Shown one piece after another: positions 1 through 6,763 of a stretch of 11,761 bases of DNA (its first letter is position 1; every line of letters starts with the position of its first letter). The stretch is taken from the NCBI GenBank assembly GCA_900548285.1, contig URKE01000053.1:1-11761 (forward strand), read 5' to 3'. The notes under the pieces were generated by a model, which ran no database searches, was not told the origin of the DNA, and worked only from the letters and a program-made list of their open reading frames with translations. The position numbers and the translations under genes are program-made. This stretch comes from an uncultured Eubacteriales bacterium (lineage in GTDB: Bacteria; Bacillota; Clostridia; Christensenellales; Borkfalkiaceae).

Positions 1-209
1 CTTCAAGCAAAGATTTGCCGCAACAGACAAAAAAGACGGCTTTAAGGCTTGATGGAATTCGATTCTTGCTCGGCATCCGCATAAATCGGTTTATCGCCGC
101 AAAAATAGTTAGTGGTGACGAATGGAATCCCTACAAAACTTTCACAATTCGTTCGTCGTTTCGTTCGCCGTTAGTTTGCCGTTTCTGCCGCAGGCGATAA
201 ATTCGCGAC
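1..209. other. No supported gene downstream of the recO terminator
   Basis: No gene can be supported here. On the minus strand a frame opens at ATG 82 (MRMPSKNRIPSSLKAVFF) and runs to the window edge, with no clear ribosome binding site. On the plus strand a 61-codon frame (15-200) has no ribosome binding site and an Arg-rich tail unlike a real protein. A short palindrome, ATAAA-TCGG-TTTAT, lies at about 81-94. It may be the edge of a dispersed non-coding repeat or of a new transcription unit. Confidence 0.35.
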
Positions 210-246
210 AAAAAAACAACCCTTCGCTTCGAGGAGTTGTTTTTTG
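210..246 (-). terminator. Intrinsic terminator after recO
   Basis: On the minus strand AAAAAACAACTC pairs with GGGTTGTTTTTTT (one G-U pair) with a C-A mismatch above it and a short TCG/CGA stem closing a three-base loop; the 3' arm ends in seven T. It lies 14 nt after the recO stop. The A-run on the other side means it could also work on the plus strand. Confidence 0.85.
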
Positions 247-260
247 CCATACTTTTTACG

Positions 261-992
261 TCATTGCCCGTTTTTCATTATTTCTATAAATTCCGGCAGA
301 CTTTTAAGAGCCACGCCGGAAACTTTTTCTATGTAATAACCGAAGAGTTTAAGTCCGTTGCGGCGTATTTTCGGTTCGACGTCCTTAAAAACGCCCTCCG
401 AAATATTCTTTACGTATTTATAAGTGTCCACCGAAAAGCCGCCGTCGCCCTCTTTGCGGCAATTTTCGCACACGCAGATACCCTCGCGGGAGGAGAGAAA
501 CACTTTGTTTTTTATCGGTTCGCCGCACCTGCCGCAATATGACAGATTGAGCGCGAAGCCGTTCTCGTTCACCGCGTCGAAAAAAAACTTTACGAGAAGG
601 TCGGCGGGATTTTGCGCTCCGTAAGCCAAAGCCTTCAGAAACTCGGCGAGAATGACGAAATGCCCCTCCGAAACAAGCCCTTCGGGAAGAAAGGCGTTGG
701 TGAATTCCAGCGCGCAATTCCCGGCGTAATACTTGTTTATATCGGTGCGGACCGGGTAAAAAGAATCGAAAGAATTGATTTCGGTGATCGTTCTCCTGCC
801 CGACTTTTCCGAAATCACGGCTTCGGAAAAACAAAAAGACTCGGCGATCTGTTTCATTTTTGCGTTCGCTTTTCTCACGCCGCGCGCCGCCGCGCCTATT
901 TTGCCTTTTTCTAGAGTGAACAAGGTAAGTATTTTATCGCTTTCCCTGTAATTCACCCCGAAAAGAGTTATTCCGTTCACCTTGTAATTCAT
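261..992 (-). CDS. recO: DNA repair protein RecO
   Basis: RecO acts with RecR (and RecF) to load RecA onto SSB-coated single-stranded DNA. The 243-residue product is typical in length. An N-terminal OB-fold spans about residues 1-80 (VNGITLFGVNYRESDKILTL, GAAARGVRK), followed by a helical domain and a zinc-binding segment with Cys153, Cys156, Cys175 and Cys178 (YCGRCGEP, CVCENCRKEG). The ATG lies four bases after yqzL, with little ribosome binding signal of its own. It is the last gene of the operon and is followed after about 15 nt by a terminator. glyQ/glyS, which follow recO in B. subtilis, are not seen in the remaining 200 bases. Confidence 0.97.
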   Translation of the reverse strand: MNYKVNGITLFGVNYRESDKILTLFTLEKGKIGAAARGVRKANAKMKQIAESFCFSEAVISEKSGRRTITEINSFDSFYPVRTDINKYYAGNCALEFTNAFLPEGLVSEGHFVILAEFLKALAYGAQNPADLLVKFFFDAVNENGFALNLSYCGRCGEPIKNKVFLSSREGICVCENCRKEGDGGFSVDTYKYVKNISEGVFKDVEPKIRRNGLKLFGYYIEKVSGVALKSLPEFIEIMKNGQ

Positions 993-996
993 AAGT

Positions 997-1092
997 TCAC
1001 TTTTTGCTTTTCAATTTTTTATACAACATATAATATCCGGGCTTCCCCGTTTTTTCAAACAGTTCCCAGACTCTCTCTTCAGGCGTCTTCAT
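997..1092 (-). CDS. yqzL: YqzL-like small protein
   Basis: A 31-codon reading frame between era and recO encodes MKTPEERVWELFEKTGKPGY followed by YMLYKKLKSKK. The W-x-L-F-E-K-T-G-x(3)-Y-x-L-Y-K-x-L pattern matches what I know of the YqzL family, and yqzL occupies exactly this position in B. subtilis. The function is unknown. The ATG at 1092 is the only standard start in the frame after an in-frame TAA, and no ribosome binding site is seen before it. The stop is four bases from the recO ATG, so coupling to recO is likely. It is slightly shorter than the B. subtilis protein. Confidence 0.72.
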   Translation of the reverse strand: MKTPEERVWELFEKTGKPGYYMLYKKLKSKK

Positions 1093-1098
1093 ACGGAT

Positions 1099-1104
1099 AG
1101 TATA
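1099..1104 (-). promoter_or_regulatory. Possible -10 element placed for a leaderless yqzL transcript
   Basis: TATACT (5/6 to TATAAT) lies on the minus strand six bases before the yqzL ATG, so transcription from it would start at or next to the ATG. The 49-nt gap after era holds no Shine-Dalgarno sequence for yqzL. No good -35 box is present, so this is weak. Confidence 0.2.
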
Positions 1105-1141
1105 TGCGCGGTTTATCGACTTATACGCGGACTTTTACGAT

Positions 1142-2035
1142 TTAATCGTCATTATTCGCGCCGTAGCCGTAATCCCTTAAAAGCGCGTCGTTGTCGCGCC
1201 AGTTTTCCTTTACTTTCACGTAAGTTTTCAAAAACACCTTCGCGCCGAGAAAGCGTTCCATAGCCTCTCTCGCTATCGTCGAAGTTTCTTTCAGGGCTTT
1301 TCCGCCCTTGCCGATTAAAATGGCTTTGTGGTTGGTTTTTTCGCAGATTATATCGAGATCCACGTCGTAAATTCCGTCCGGACGTTTCCCGAACTTATTC
1401 ACCGTTACGGCGACGCCGTGCGGAATTTCCTTATCGTAGCCGACGAGAATTTTTTCGCGCATTATTTCCGCGATCATAAACTTTTCGGACTTGTCGGACA
1501 CGGCTTCGGGGTTGAAAACGTATTCGCTCTCCTGCAGATAGCCGAGAATGACCGTTAAAAGTTCGTTTACGTTTCTTCTCTTTCTCGCCGAAACGGGAAC
1601 GACTTCGCTCACACCCTCAACCGCGGAAACCGCCACGAGTTCTTCGGGCAAAGCCTCCTTTTGCATTATGTCCGTTTTTGTGAGCGCGACGATGAGCGGC
1701 GCGCCTATTTTCGCGTATTTTGCAAGCAGATTAAGGTCGTCGTCCTTCAAACCGTCGTGTCCGTCGAGAACGAACAGAATAAGGTCGGTGTCGCGCGCGG
1801 TTCTTTCAACCGTTTTCTGCATGCGCGAATTCAGAAGCCCCGCCGCCTTGTAAACGCCCGGCGTGTCCTCGAAAACGATCTGATATTCGTCCGTTGTCAG
1901 AACGCCGTAAATTCTGTCGCGCGTGGTCTGAGGTTTGGGGGAAACTATGGATACTTTTTCGCCCACCAACGCGTTTACGAGCGTTGATTTTCCGGCGTTC
2001 GCTCTGCCGACGACGGCAACCGTTCCGCATTTCAT
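1142..2035 (-). CDS. era: GTPase Era
   Basis: Era is an essential GTPase that binds the 3' end of 16S rRNA and checks 30S assembly. The 297-residue product has G1 GRANAGKS (10-17), G2 TTRDR (37-41), G3 DTPG (57-60), G5 VSA (148-150) and a C-terminal KH domain with IGKGGKALKE (241-250). The G4 motif, normally NKxD, is TKTD (119-122); Thr is tolerated in some related GTPases, so activity is likely. The ATG at 2035 is weakly served by AAAGGA about 13 bases upstream. dgkA and cdd, which precede era in B. subtilis, are absent; ybeY is the direct upstream neighbour. Confidence 0.97.
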   Translation of the reverse strand: MKCGTVAVVGRANAGKSTLVNALVGEKVSIVSPKPQTTRDRIYGVLTTDEYQIVFEDTPGVYKAAGLLNSRMQKTVERTARDTDLILFVLDGHDGLKDDDLNLLAKYAKIGAPLIVALTKTDIMQKEALPEELVAVSAVEGVSEVVPVSARKRRNVNELLTVILGYLQESEYVFNPEAVSDKSEKFMIAEIMREKILVGYDKEIPHGVAVTVNKFGKRPDGIYDVDLDIICEKTNHKAILIGKGGKALKETSTIAREAMERFLGAKVFLKTYVKVKENWRDNDALLRDYGYGANNDD

Positions 2036-2058
2036 CTTTGTCTTTTATCCTTTATCCG

Positions 2059-2100
2059 CTTATAGCGGGTTTGTCTGTTTAATCGGGTTTAATCGGGTTT
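2059..2100. repeat. Two-copy 10-bp tandem repeat and small hairpin in the ybeY-era gap
   Basis: The plus-strand unit AATCGGGTTT occurs twice back to back at 2081-2100, directly against the ybeY stop codon, and is flanked on both sides by TCTGTTTA. Next to it, on the minus strand, CCGC-TATAA-GCGG can fold into a small hairpin. The gap to era is 64 nt. There is no U-run, so this is not a terminator. Confidence 0.5.
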
Positions 2101-2576
2101 TATCTGTTTATGTCGAGTTCCCGCATAATTTCGTCGGCGAGAGCCGTCATTTCCTCTTCGTCCGACTTTTCGATATGGTCGAAGCCTAAACAATGCAGAA
2201 AACCGTGAAGCGCGAGGTAGCAGACCTCTCTTTTAAGACTATGCCCATACTCCTCGGCTTGTTCTTTCGCCCTTTCGAGGCAGATGCACACCGAGCCGAT
2301 AAGCACGCTGTTGGTTTCCTCGTCCACGTCGTCTTTAAAGTCGTCGCGGGTTATAACTCTGCCTTTTATTTTGTCGAGATAAGGGAAGGACAACACGTCC
2401 GTAACCCTGTCCACTCCGCGATAATCGTTGTTAAGGCGACGGATTTCCTCCGGAGAAACAAAATTAAGTTCCACGGAGAGTTTGTCCGTCTGCCCGAGTT
2501 TTTTATAAACCGCTTCGGCGATCGCGCCGAAGTCGTAAGGCTCTTCGTCCTCTCTCAGCACCAAAAAATCGTTCAT
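2100..2576 (-). CDS. ybeY: Endoribonuclease YbeY (rRNA maturation factor)
   Basis: YbeY is a zinc-dependent endoribonuclease involved in 16S rRNA 3' end maturation and ribosome quality control. The 158-residue product is full length. It carries TDVLSFP at 59-65 and the metal motif HGFLHCLGFDH at 124-134, with His124, His128 and His134 as ligands. The ATG follows the pgpH TGA after one base, with only a weak AGAGA site inside pgpH, so it is probably translationally coupled. Its neighbours phoH and era are its usual partners; Era also acts in 30S assembly. The stop abuts a short tandem repeat. Confidence 0.97.
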   Translation of the reverse strand: MNDFLVLREDEEPYDFGAIAEAVYKKLGQTDKLSVELNFVSPEEIRRLNNDYRGVDRVTDVLSFPYLDKIKGRVITRDDFKDDVDEETNSVLIGSVCICLERAKEQAEEYGHSLKREVCYLALHGFLHCLGFDHIEKSDEEEMTALADEIMRELDINR

Positions 2577-2577
2577 A

Positions 2578-4047
2578 TCAATCTCTTCTGCCTATTCTGA
2601 GTTTCGGGTATTCCACTCTGTCGTGATAAACGCCCGCGAGCGAATTGGTTATCGTCTTTCTGATAATATCGAGATCCGACATCGTTATGTCACATTCGTC
2701 GAATTGCCCTAAGTCCATTCTTTCCTCGATGATTTCTCTCACCGCCGCGTCTACCTTTTCGTGCGAACGCTCGGGAAGAGTTCTCACTTTCGCTTCGCAA
2801 CCGTCCGCAATCATTATTATCGCGGCGATTTTCGTCTGCGGCTTCGGCCCTGGATAAGAAAAGTTTTCGATATCGAGTTCGCCCTCGGTATATTTCATCG
2901 CCTTCGCGTAAAAATACCTTATCGGCATCGTGCCGTGGTGCTGTCGGGCGACGTCCGCGAGAATCTGCGGAAGATGATATTTTCTTATAAGATCATAGCC
3001 GTCTTTGGTGTGAGAACGGATAATATCGGTGGAAAGTTCGGGCGTGAGTTCGTTGTGGGGGTTATACCCCTTCTGGTTCTCGGTGAAAAATTCGGGCTGC
3101 TTGAGTTTGCCTATGTCGTGATAATAAGCGCACGCTCTTGCGAGCAACGGATTTTCGCCTATCGCCGTGGCGCAGGATTCCGCAAGCGTGGAAACGACGA
3201 GCGAATGGTTGAACGTGCCGGGCGCGTTTTCGATAAGAGTTTTTATGAGCAGCGACTTATGATCGGTGATTTCCATAAGTCTGTAATCGGTTAAAACGTT
3301 AAAACACTTCTCGAAAAACGGAAGAAACGCCATCATAAGCACGACCGAAAGCATACCCGACCAAAGTCCGTCGAGAGCCGCCTGCCACGGTTTGAGCAGG
3401 AAGGTGTTGAAATCGAGAACGGCGTAACTGAGCGCAATCGGCACGGCGATGACAAAGCCCGTGACGAAAACTTTCAGTCTGGAACTCACTCTGCCCACGA
3501 TGTAAATCGCAAGCAGACTCGTTGTGTAATTAATGACGAGCGCGGAATAAACCGAAACGTCCGCAGCGGAAGAAACCGCCAGAAACGCGTCCGCGAGGAA
3601 AACGTAAATACAGATCACGCCGTTGATGAAAATCGCCGAACGTTTGTTGATAAGCAGCAGCATCAACAATGCGCAAAGCGCGAACGGACGCGACTTTACG
3701 TTAAGATACAGTCCCGTGATATACATCGCGAGAATAGAAACTTCGATGATGATAAACACGAGATGAATGTTTTTGGAGCGGAGAATAAAATCCTTGTTTT
3801 CGTTGAAGAAATAGAGATAAATTCCCGCCGCGAGAAGCACCACCGCTATCGCTACGTACAGCAGTTTGCTTATCGTTTCCTTCTTTATCAGAAACTCCGC
3901 GGTGTCCACTTCGGCGCGATATGCGTTCCAAAACAACATAATGCCGTAAAGCAGAACGATTATGAACGTGTGAAGAGCGAACAGGAGAATAGTTCTCGTG
4001 TAGTCGTTCTTCTTCCATTCTATCGTTTTTTTCGATTGATAATACAT
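2578..4047 (-). CDS. pgpH: Membrane HD-domain phosphodiesterase of PgpH/YqfF family, lacking the extracytoplasmic domain
   Basis: PgpH-type proteins hydrolyse cyclic di-AMP with a cytoplasmic HD domain. The HD metal site is intact: His281 (TFNHSLVV), His310-Asp311 (YYHDIGKLKQP), His346, His370-His371 (ARQHHGT) and Asp415 (MIADGCEAK). About eight hydrophobic helices lie between residues 18 and 245. Family members are usually about 700 residues because a domain of some 200 residues or more (7TMR-HDED) follows the first helix. Here the protein is 489 residues and only about 20 residues separate helix 1 from helix 2. The ATG at 4047 overlaps the phoH stop, so no missing N-terminal part is hidden upstream. 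ybeY starts one base after its TGA. Catalysis should be intact, but the external sensing input is gone. Confidence 0.93.
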   Translation of the reverse strand: MYYQSKKTIEWKKNDYTRTILLFALHTFIIVLLYGIMLFWNAYRAEVDTAEFLIKKETISKLLYVAIAVVLLAAGIYLYFFNENKDFILRSKNIHLVFIIIEVSILAMYITGLYLNVKSRPFALCALLMLLLINKRSAIFINGVICIYVFLADAFLAVSSAADVSVYSALVINYTTSLLAIYIVGRVSSRLKVFVTGFVIAVPIALSYAVLDFNTFLLKPWQAALDGLWSGMLSVVLMMAFLPFFEKCFNVLTDYRLMEITDHKSLLIKTLIENAPGTFNHSLVVSTLAESCATAIGENPLLARACAYYHDIGKLKQPEFFTENQKGYNPHNELTPELSTDIIRSHTKDGYDLIRKYHLPQILADVARQHHGTMPIRYFYAKAMKYTEGELDIENFSYPGPKPQTKIAAIIMIADGCEAKVRTLPERSHEKVDAAVREIIEERMDLGQFDECDITMSDLDIIRKTITNSLAGVYHDRVEYPKLRIGRRD

Positions 4048-5039
4048 TAGTCTTTTCTTTCCTTATCCGGACGACGGGATTCGCCGTCCGTTTCCTTTTC
4101 GTATGCTTTGATTATTTCCATAACGAGGGCGTGGCGAACAACGTCCTTAGCGGTTAAAAACACCGTTTCGATTCCCTCGATATTTTTCAAAATAGTCGTG
4201 GCGTGCTTAAGCCCGCTCTTTTTCCCGTCGGGAAGGTCTATCTGCGTAAGGTCGCCCGTAACGACGACTTTGCTGCCGTCGCCCATACGGGTTAAAAACA
4301 TTTTCATCTGCTCTTTCGTGGTGTTCTGCGCCTCGTCGAGAATAATGAACGCGTTGGACAGAGTTCTGCCCCTCATATAAGCGAGCGGGGCGATTTCGAT
4401 TATACCCCTTTCCATCAGTTTTACGTAATTATCTACGCCGAACATTTCCTGAAGAGCGTCGTATAAAGGACGAAGATAAGGGTCTACTTTGGTTTGCAGA
4501 TCTCCCGGCAGAAAACCGAGTTTTTCGCCCGCTTCCACGGCGGGCCTTGTGAGAATAATCTTCTCCACTTCCTTGTTTTTGAACGCCGAAACCGCCATGG
4601 CAACGGCGAGATAGGTTTTGCCCGTTCCCGCAGGACCTACGCCGAAAACGACCGTGTTTTTCTTTATCGCGTCAACGTATTTTTTCTGCCCGACGGTTTT
4701 GCATTTTATCTGTTTGCCGCGCGAAGTTATCGCTATAACGCCCGACATAACCTTTTCTATGCCTTCCGCGTTACCCTCTTTGGCGAGTTCCACGCAATAG
4801 ATTATCCTCGTTTTGTCGATCGGTTCGCCCGAGCGGATTATCCCCGCAAGTTTGTTGATGACCGTTTCGGCAAGCAAAACGCGGTTTTCCTCGCCCGAAA
4901 GCGTTATTTTCGTTCCTTCGACGTATGCCGTAACGCCCGTTTCGCGGGAAATGATATTGAGATTTTCGTCAAACACGCCGAGCAGTTTCGAGAGCGTGTC
5001 CAACGCTCCGAGTTCGACGTTTACTTTAATTTCAGCCAC
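4047..5039 (-). CDS. phoH: PhoH-like ATPase
   Basis: PhoH proteins are cytoplasmic P-loop ATPases related to the ATPase half of RNA helicases and linked to RNA metabolism; their exact substrate is unsettled. The 330-residue product is the typical length. Walker A is GPAGTGKT at residues 135-142, Walker B with the DEAQ signature is FIILDEAQN at 231-239, and the sensor-type block VVVTGDLTQIDLP is at 258-270. Residues 1-75 form a small KH-like N-terminal domain typical of the phoH next to ybeY. The start is GTG at 5039, eight bases after AAAGGA. Its TAA shares one base with the pgpH start (TAATG), indicating translational coupling. Co-occurrence with ybeY and era suggests a role in RNA or ribosome maturation. 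Confidence 0.95.
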   Translation of the reverse strand: MAEIKVNVELGALDTLSKLLGVFDENLNIISRETGVTAYVEGTKITLSGEENRVLLAETVINKLAGIIRSGEPIDKTRIIYCVELAKEGNAEGIEKVMSGVIAITSRGKQIKCKTVGQKKYVDAIKKNTVVFGVGPAGTGKTYLAVAMAVSAFKNKEVEKIILTRPAVEAGEKLGFLPGDLQTKVDPYLRPLYDALQEMFGVDNYVKLMERGIIEIAPLAYMRGRTLSNAFIILDEAQNTTKEQMKMFLTRMGDGSKVVVTGDLTQIDLPDGKKSGLKHATTILKNIEGIETVFLTAKDVVRHALVMEIIKAYEKETDGESRRPDKERKD

Positions 5040-5051
5040 GTTTATTTTCCT

Positions 5052-5957
5052 TTAATCAGCAATCACGACGTAAGTTACCGTAACGGTGTAAACGCAAGGC
5101 GCGGTCAACTCCGCGGATACGGATATTACGTCTTTATCCTCGTATCTTTCGCGAGCGACGGCTTTCGCTCTGTCGCGGTATTCTTCCCCTTCGCCGCTCG
5201 TTTTATAATCGTATTTTTCGGCGACGGCTATCTCCACGTCGCCGAGCGATTCGGTTTCATATCTCTCGCCGTTCTTTTCAAAATAACCGTCGATTAAAAC
5301 GTCGCCTTTTTTAACGGCGTCGCCCACGGAAACGAGCGACGTTCCGCTATAGCGCGAAATTCTCCTCACAACGCCGTCGCACGGGCTTGTTATCCGCTTT
5401 TTCCACTCGTTGAGCGGCAAGGTTTTACCCGCCGCCGCGCGCGCGTCCACGCTCAGCGTTCTGCCGCGCTTTGAGACCGAAACGAATTCAAACTTCCCGC
5501 TCGACGAAGTTATTTTTCTCGCTAATTCGTTCATATCGTCCGGGAAAAACTCCCCGACGCGGACGTTTTCCGCGTTCAGAACGGTTTCCGTTTCTTTTCT
5601 GAGAAGCGCTCCGTCGCCGGTGAATTCGATTTTACCGATGCGGTTATCGTTTATCGCGGCGAACACGCACGTCAACGCGAGCGCGACTATAAGCCCCGAT
5701 TTTTTTGCCGCGTACACCGCGAGAGCAAACTTACCCTTATATCCTGTTTCCTTTATATTATAACACATATTATCGGAAATTGCAAAAATTTTGCGACGAT
5801 TTGTCACGGACGAGGTAAAACTTACTCGGTTTTTTGAGTATCTGATATTATAAAGCGCGACTCCGCGGCGTTTAAACGCCTCCATGAACGCTTTTTTGTC
5901 GGTTTCGACTTCCGTTTCGTAAACGCCGAAAAGACCTTTTATTTTGTCGATTTTCAC
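5052..5957 (-). CDS. yqfD: Sporulation protein YqfD, short form
   Basis: YqfD is a membrane protein conserved with YqfC and classed as a stage IV sporulation protein; its biochemical role is not established. The 301-residue product has a cytoplasmic N-terminal part (about 1-86), one membrane helix (about 88-104, LIVALALTCVFAA), an FtsQ/POTRA-like segment (about 108-172, starting KIEFTGDGALLRKET) and a biotinyl/lipoyl-like segment (about 189-226, ITSPCDGVVRRI and GDAVKKGDVLIDGYF). The start is GTG at 5957 with AGGGG upstream. It is shorter than B. subtilis YqfD (about 400 residues), with the loss mainly after residue 230. Its TAA runs into the phoH ribosome binding site 12 nt before that gene. 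Confidence 0.9.
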   Translation of the reverse strand: MKIDKIKGLFGVYETEVETDKKAFMEAFKRRGVALYNIRYSKNRVSFTSSVTNRRKIFAISDNMCYNIKETGYKGKFALAVYAAKKSGLIVALALTCVFAAINDNRIGKIEFTGDGALLRKETETVLNAENVRVGEFFPDDMNELARKITSSSGKFEFVSVSKRGRTLSVDARAAAGKTLPLNEWKKRITSPCDGVVRRISRYSGTSLVSVGDAVKKGDVLIDGYFEKNGERYETESLGDVEIAVAEKYDYKTSGEGEEYRDRAKAVARERYEDKDVISVSAELTAPCVYTVTVTYVVIAD

Positions 5958-5984
5958 TTTTTTTCACCCCTGCTGCCCGTCGTT

Positions 5985-6260
5985 TTATTTTGTTCCGGCA
6001 TCTGAAATGCGAATTTCCGTAACAACGCCGGAAACAGCCGTTTCGCTCTCGCCGTAGCAAGTTATTTTCAGGTTTCTTCCGCCGATTGCTATCGCCTTTT
6101 TGCCCGCCAGAAAAACCACCTCGTCGTCGCTTATCCTGGCGATTTTTCTCACTCCGCCGATAACCGCGCCTTCGCAACCGAACAAAGTTACCCTGAACGG
6201 GCAACGCGAAAGTTCGTTTTTCAAGCCTAAACATTGCAGAATTCCGTCGCCGAAAGCCAT
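5985..6260 (-). CDS. yqfC: YabP/YqfC-family sporulation protein
   Basis: This 91-residue protein belongs to the small YabP/YqfC family, conserved in spore-formers and linked to sporulation; its molecular activity is not known. The family pattern of short beta strands is visible: FRVTLFGCEGAVIGGVRKI, then DDEVVFLAGKKAIAIGGRNL, then ESETAVSGVVTEIRI, ending close to the usual length. No signal peptide or membrane segment is seen. The ATG has GAGGG eight bases upstream. It is first in the operon and is followed after 27 nt by yqfD, its constant partner in Bacillota. The pairing makes the assignment secure although the sequence itself is short. Confidence 0.88.
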   Translation of the reverse strand: MAFGDGILQCLGLKNELSRCPFRVTLFGCEGAVIGGVRKIARISDDEVVFLAGKKAIAIGGRNLKITCYGESETAVSGVVTEIRISDAGTK

Positions 6261-6278
6261 AAAAATACCCTCTTATAT

Positions 6279-6307
6279 ATTCTATTCGGCGGTTTTTCCG
6301 CATATTA
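6279..6307 (-). promoter_or_regulatory. Candidate sigma E-type promoter upstream of yqfC
   Basis: Minus strand TAATATG (6307-6301), a 14-bp spacer, then AATAGAAT (6286-6279) match the mother-cell sigma E pattern (kmATATT, 13-15 bp, CATACAMT) at 6/7 and 6/8 positions. No sigma A -35 sits at proper distance from TAGAAT. The predicted start leaves about 12-14 nt of leader containing the yqfC ribosome binding site. yqfC and yqfD belong to the sigma E regulon in B. subtilis, which supports the guess. Housekeeping genes further down must have another promoter that I could not place. Confidence 0.3.
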
Positions 6308-6366
6308 CGACAAATCGGCAAGGATTGTTTTGTCATACCGCATACCGCGGGAAGATTTAAGGCATT

Positions 6367-6396
6367 AAAAAACCCGACCTTGAAAGATCGGGTTTT
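6367..6396 (-). terminator. Intrinsic terminator of rpsF-ssb-rpsR
   Basis: On the minus strand AAAACCCGA pairs with TCGGGTTTT across a 10-base loop, and the 3' arm runs into a total of six T. The stem is 9 bp. It sits 35 nt after the rpsR stop codon and separates the ribosomal operon from yqfC. Confidence 0.93.
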
Positions 6397-6431
6397 CAAC
6401 TGAGTCCAAGCCGAAAAATATCGGCAGTCTC

Positions 6432-6728
6432 TTATTCCCCTTTGAAGGGAAGAAGAGCGACAAGTCTTGCTCTCTTGATTGCCGTAGAGAGAAGTCTTTG
6501 ATGCTTAGAGCATACGCCGGTCATACGGCGGGGAAGGATCTTGCCTTTCTCGGTGACGTATTTCTTCAATTTGGCGATGTCTTTATAATCGATTTCGGTA
6601 GCCTTTTCCAAGCAGAAAGCGCAAACTTTTCTTCTCGGCGCTTTTCTCATAGGCTTTTTGGCGGCTGCCGGAGCGGCGGGAGCTGCGGTTGCAGGCGTAG
6701 CCGCTACGTTCGTAGTCTTTTCTTCCAT
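6432..6728 (-). CDS. rpsR: 30S ribosomal protein S18 with Ala/Pro-rich N-terminal extension
   Basis: S18 binds with S6 to the 30S platform. The 98-residue product has the conserved core from about residue 33: RKVCAFCLEKATEIDYKD, then LPRRMTGVCSKHQRLLSTAI and KRARLVALLPF. Cys36, Cys39, Cys73 and His76 are retained, so this looks like the zinc-binding (C+) form. The first 27 residues are a low-complexity Ala/Pro/Thr/Lys extension (TPATAAPAAPAAAKKP) that makes the protein longer than the usual 75-80 residues. The start is fixed by AAAGGAG nine bases before the ATG and lies well downstream of ssb, so the extension is genuine. The operon terminator follows within 40 nt. Confidence 0.97.
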   Translation of the reverse strand: MEEKTTNVAATPATAAPAAPAAAKKPMRKAPRRKVCAFCLEKATEIDYKDIAKLKKYVTEKGKILPRRMTGVCSKHQRLLSTAIKRARLVALLPFKGE

Positions 6729-6763
6729 GATTTTTACTCCTTTTGAAATTCTCTTTCTCTTTC

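Noticed and set aside
4494..5297. 267-codon plus-strand frame across phoH and yqfD
   Set aside because: It is a shadow of two certain minus-strand genes, has no recognisable domain, and crosses their boundary.
5872..6399. 175-codon minus-strand frame across yqfC and the rpsR terminator
   Set aside because: It runs through the terminator and overlaps yqfC in another frame; its Arg/Lys-rich product looks like an out-of-frame translation.
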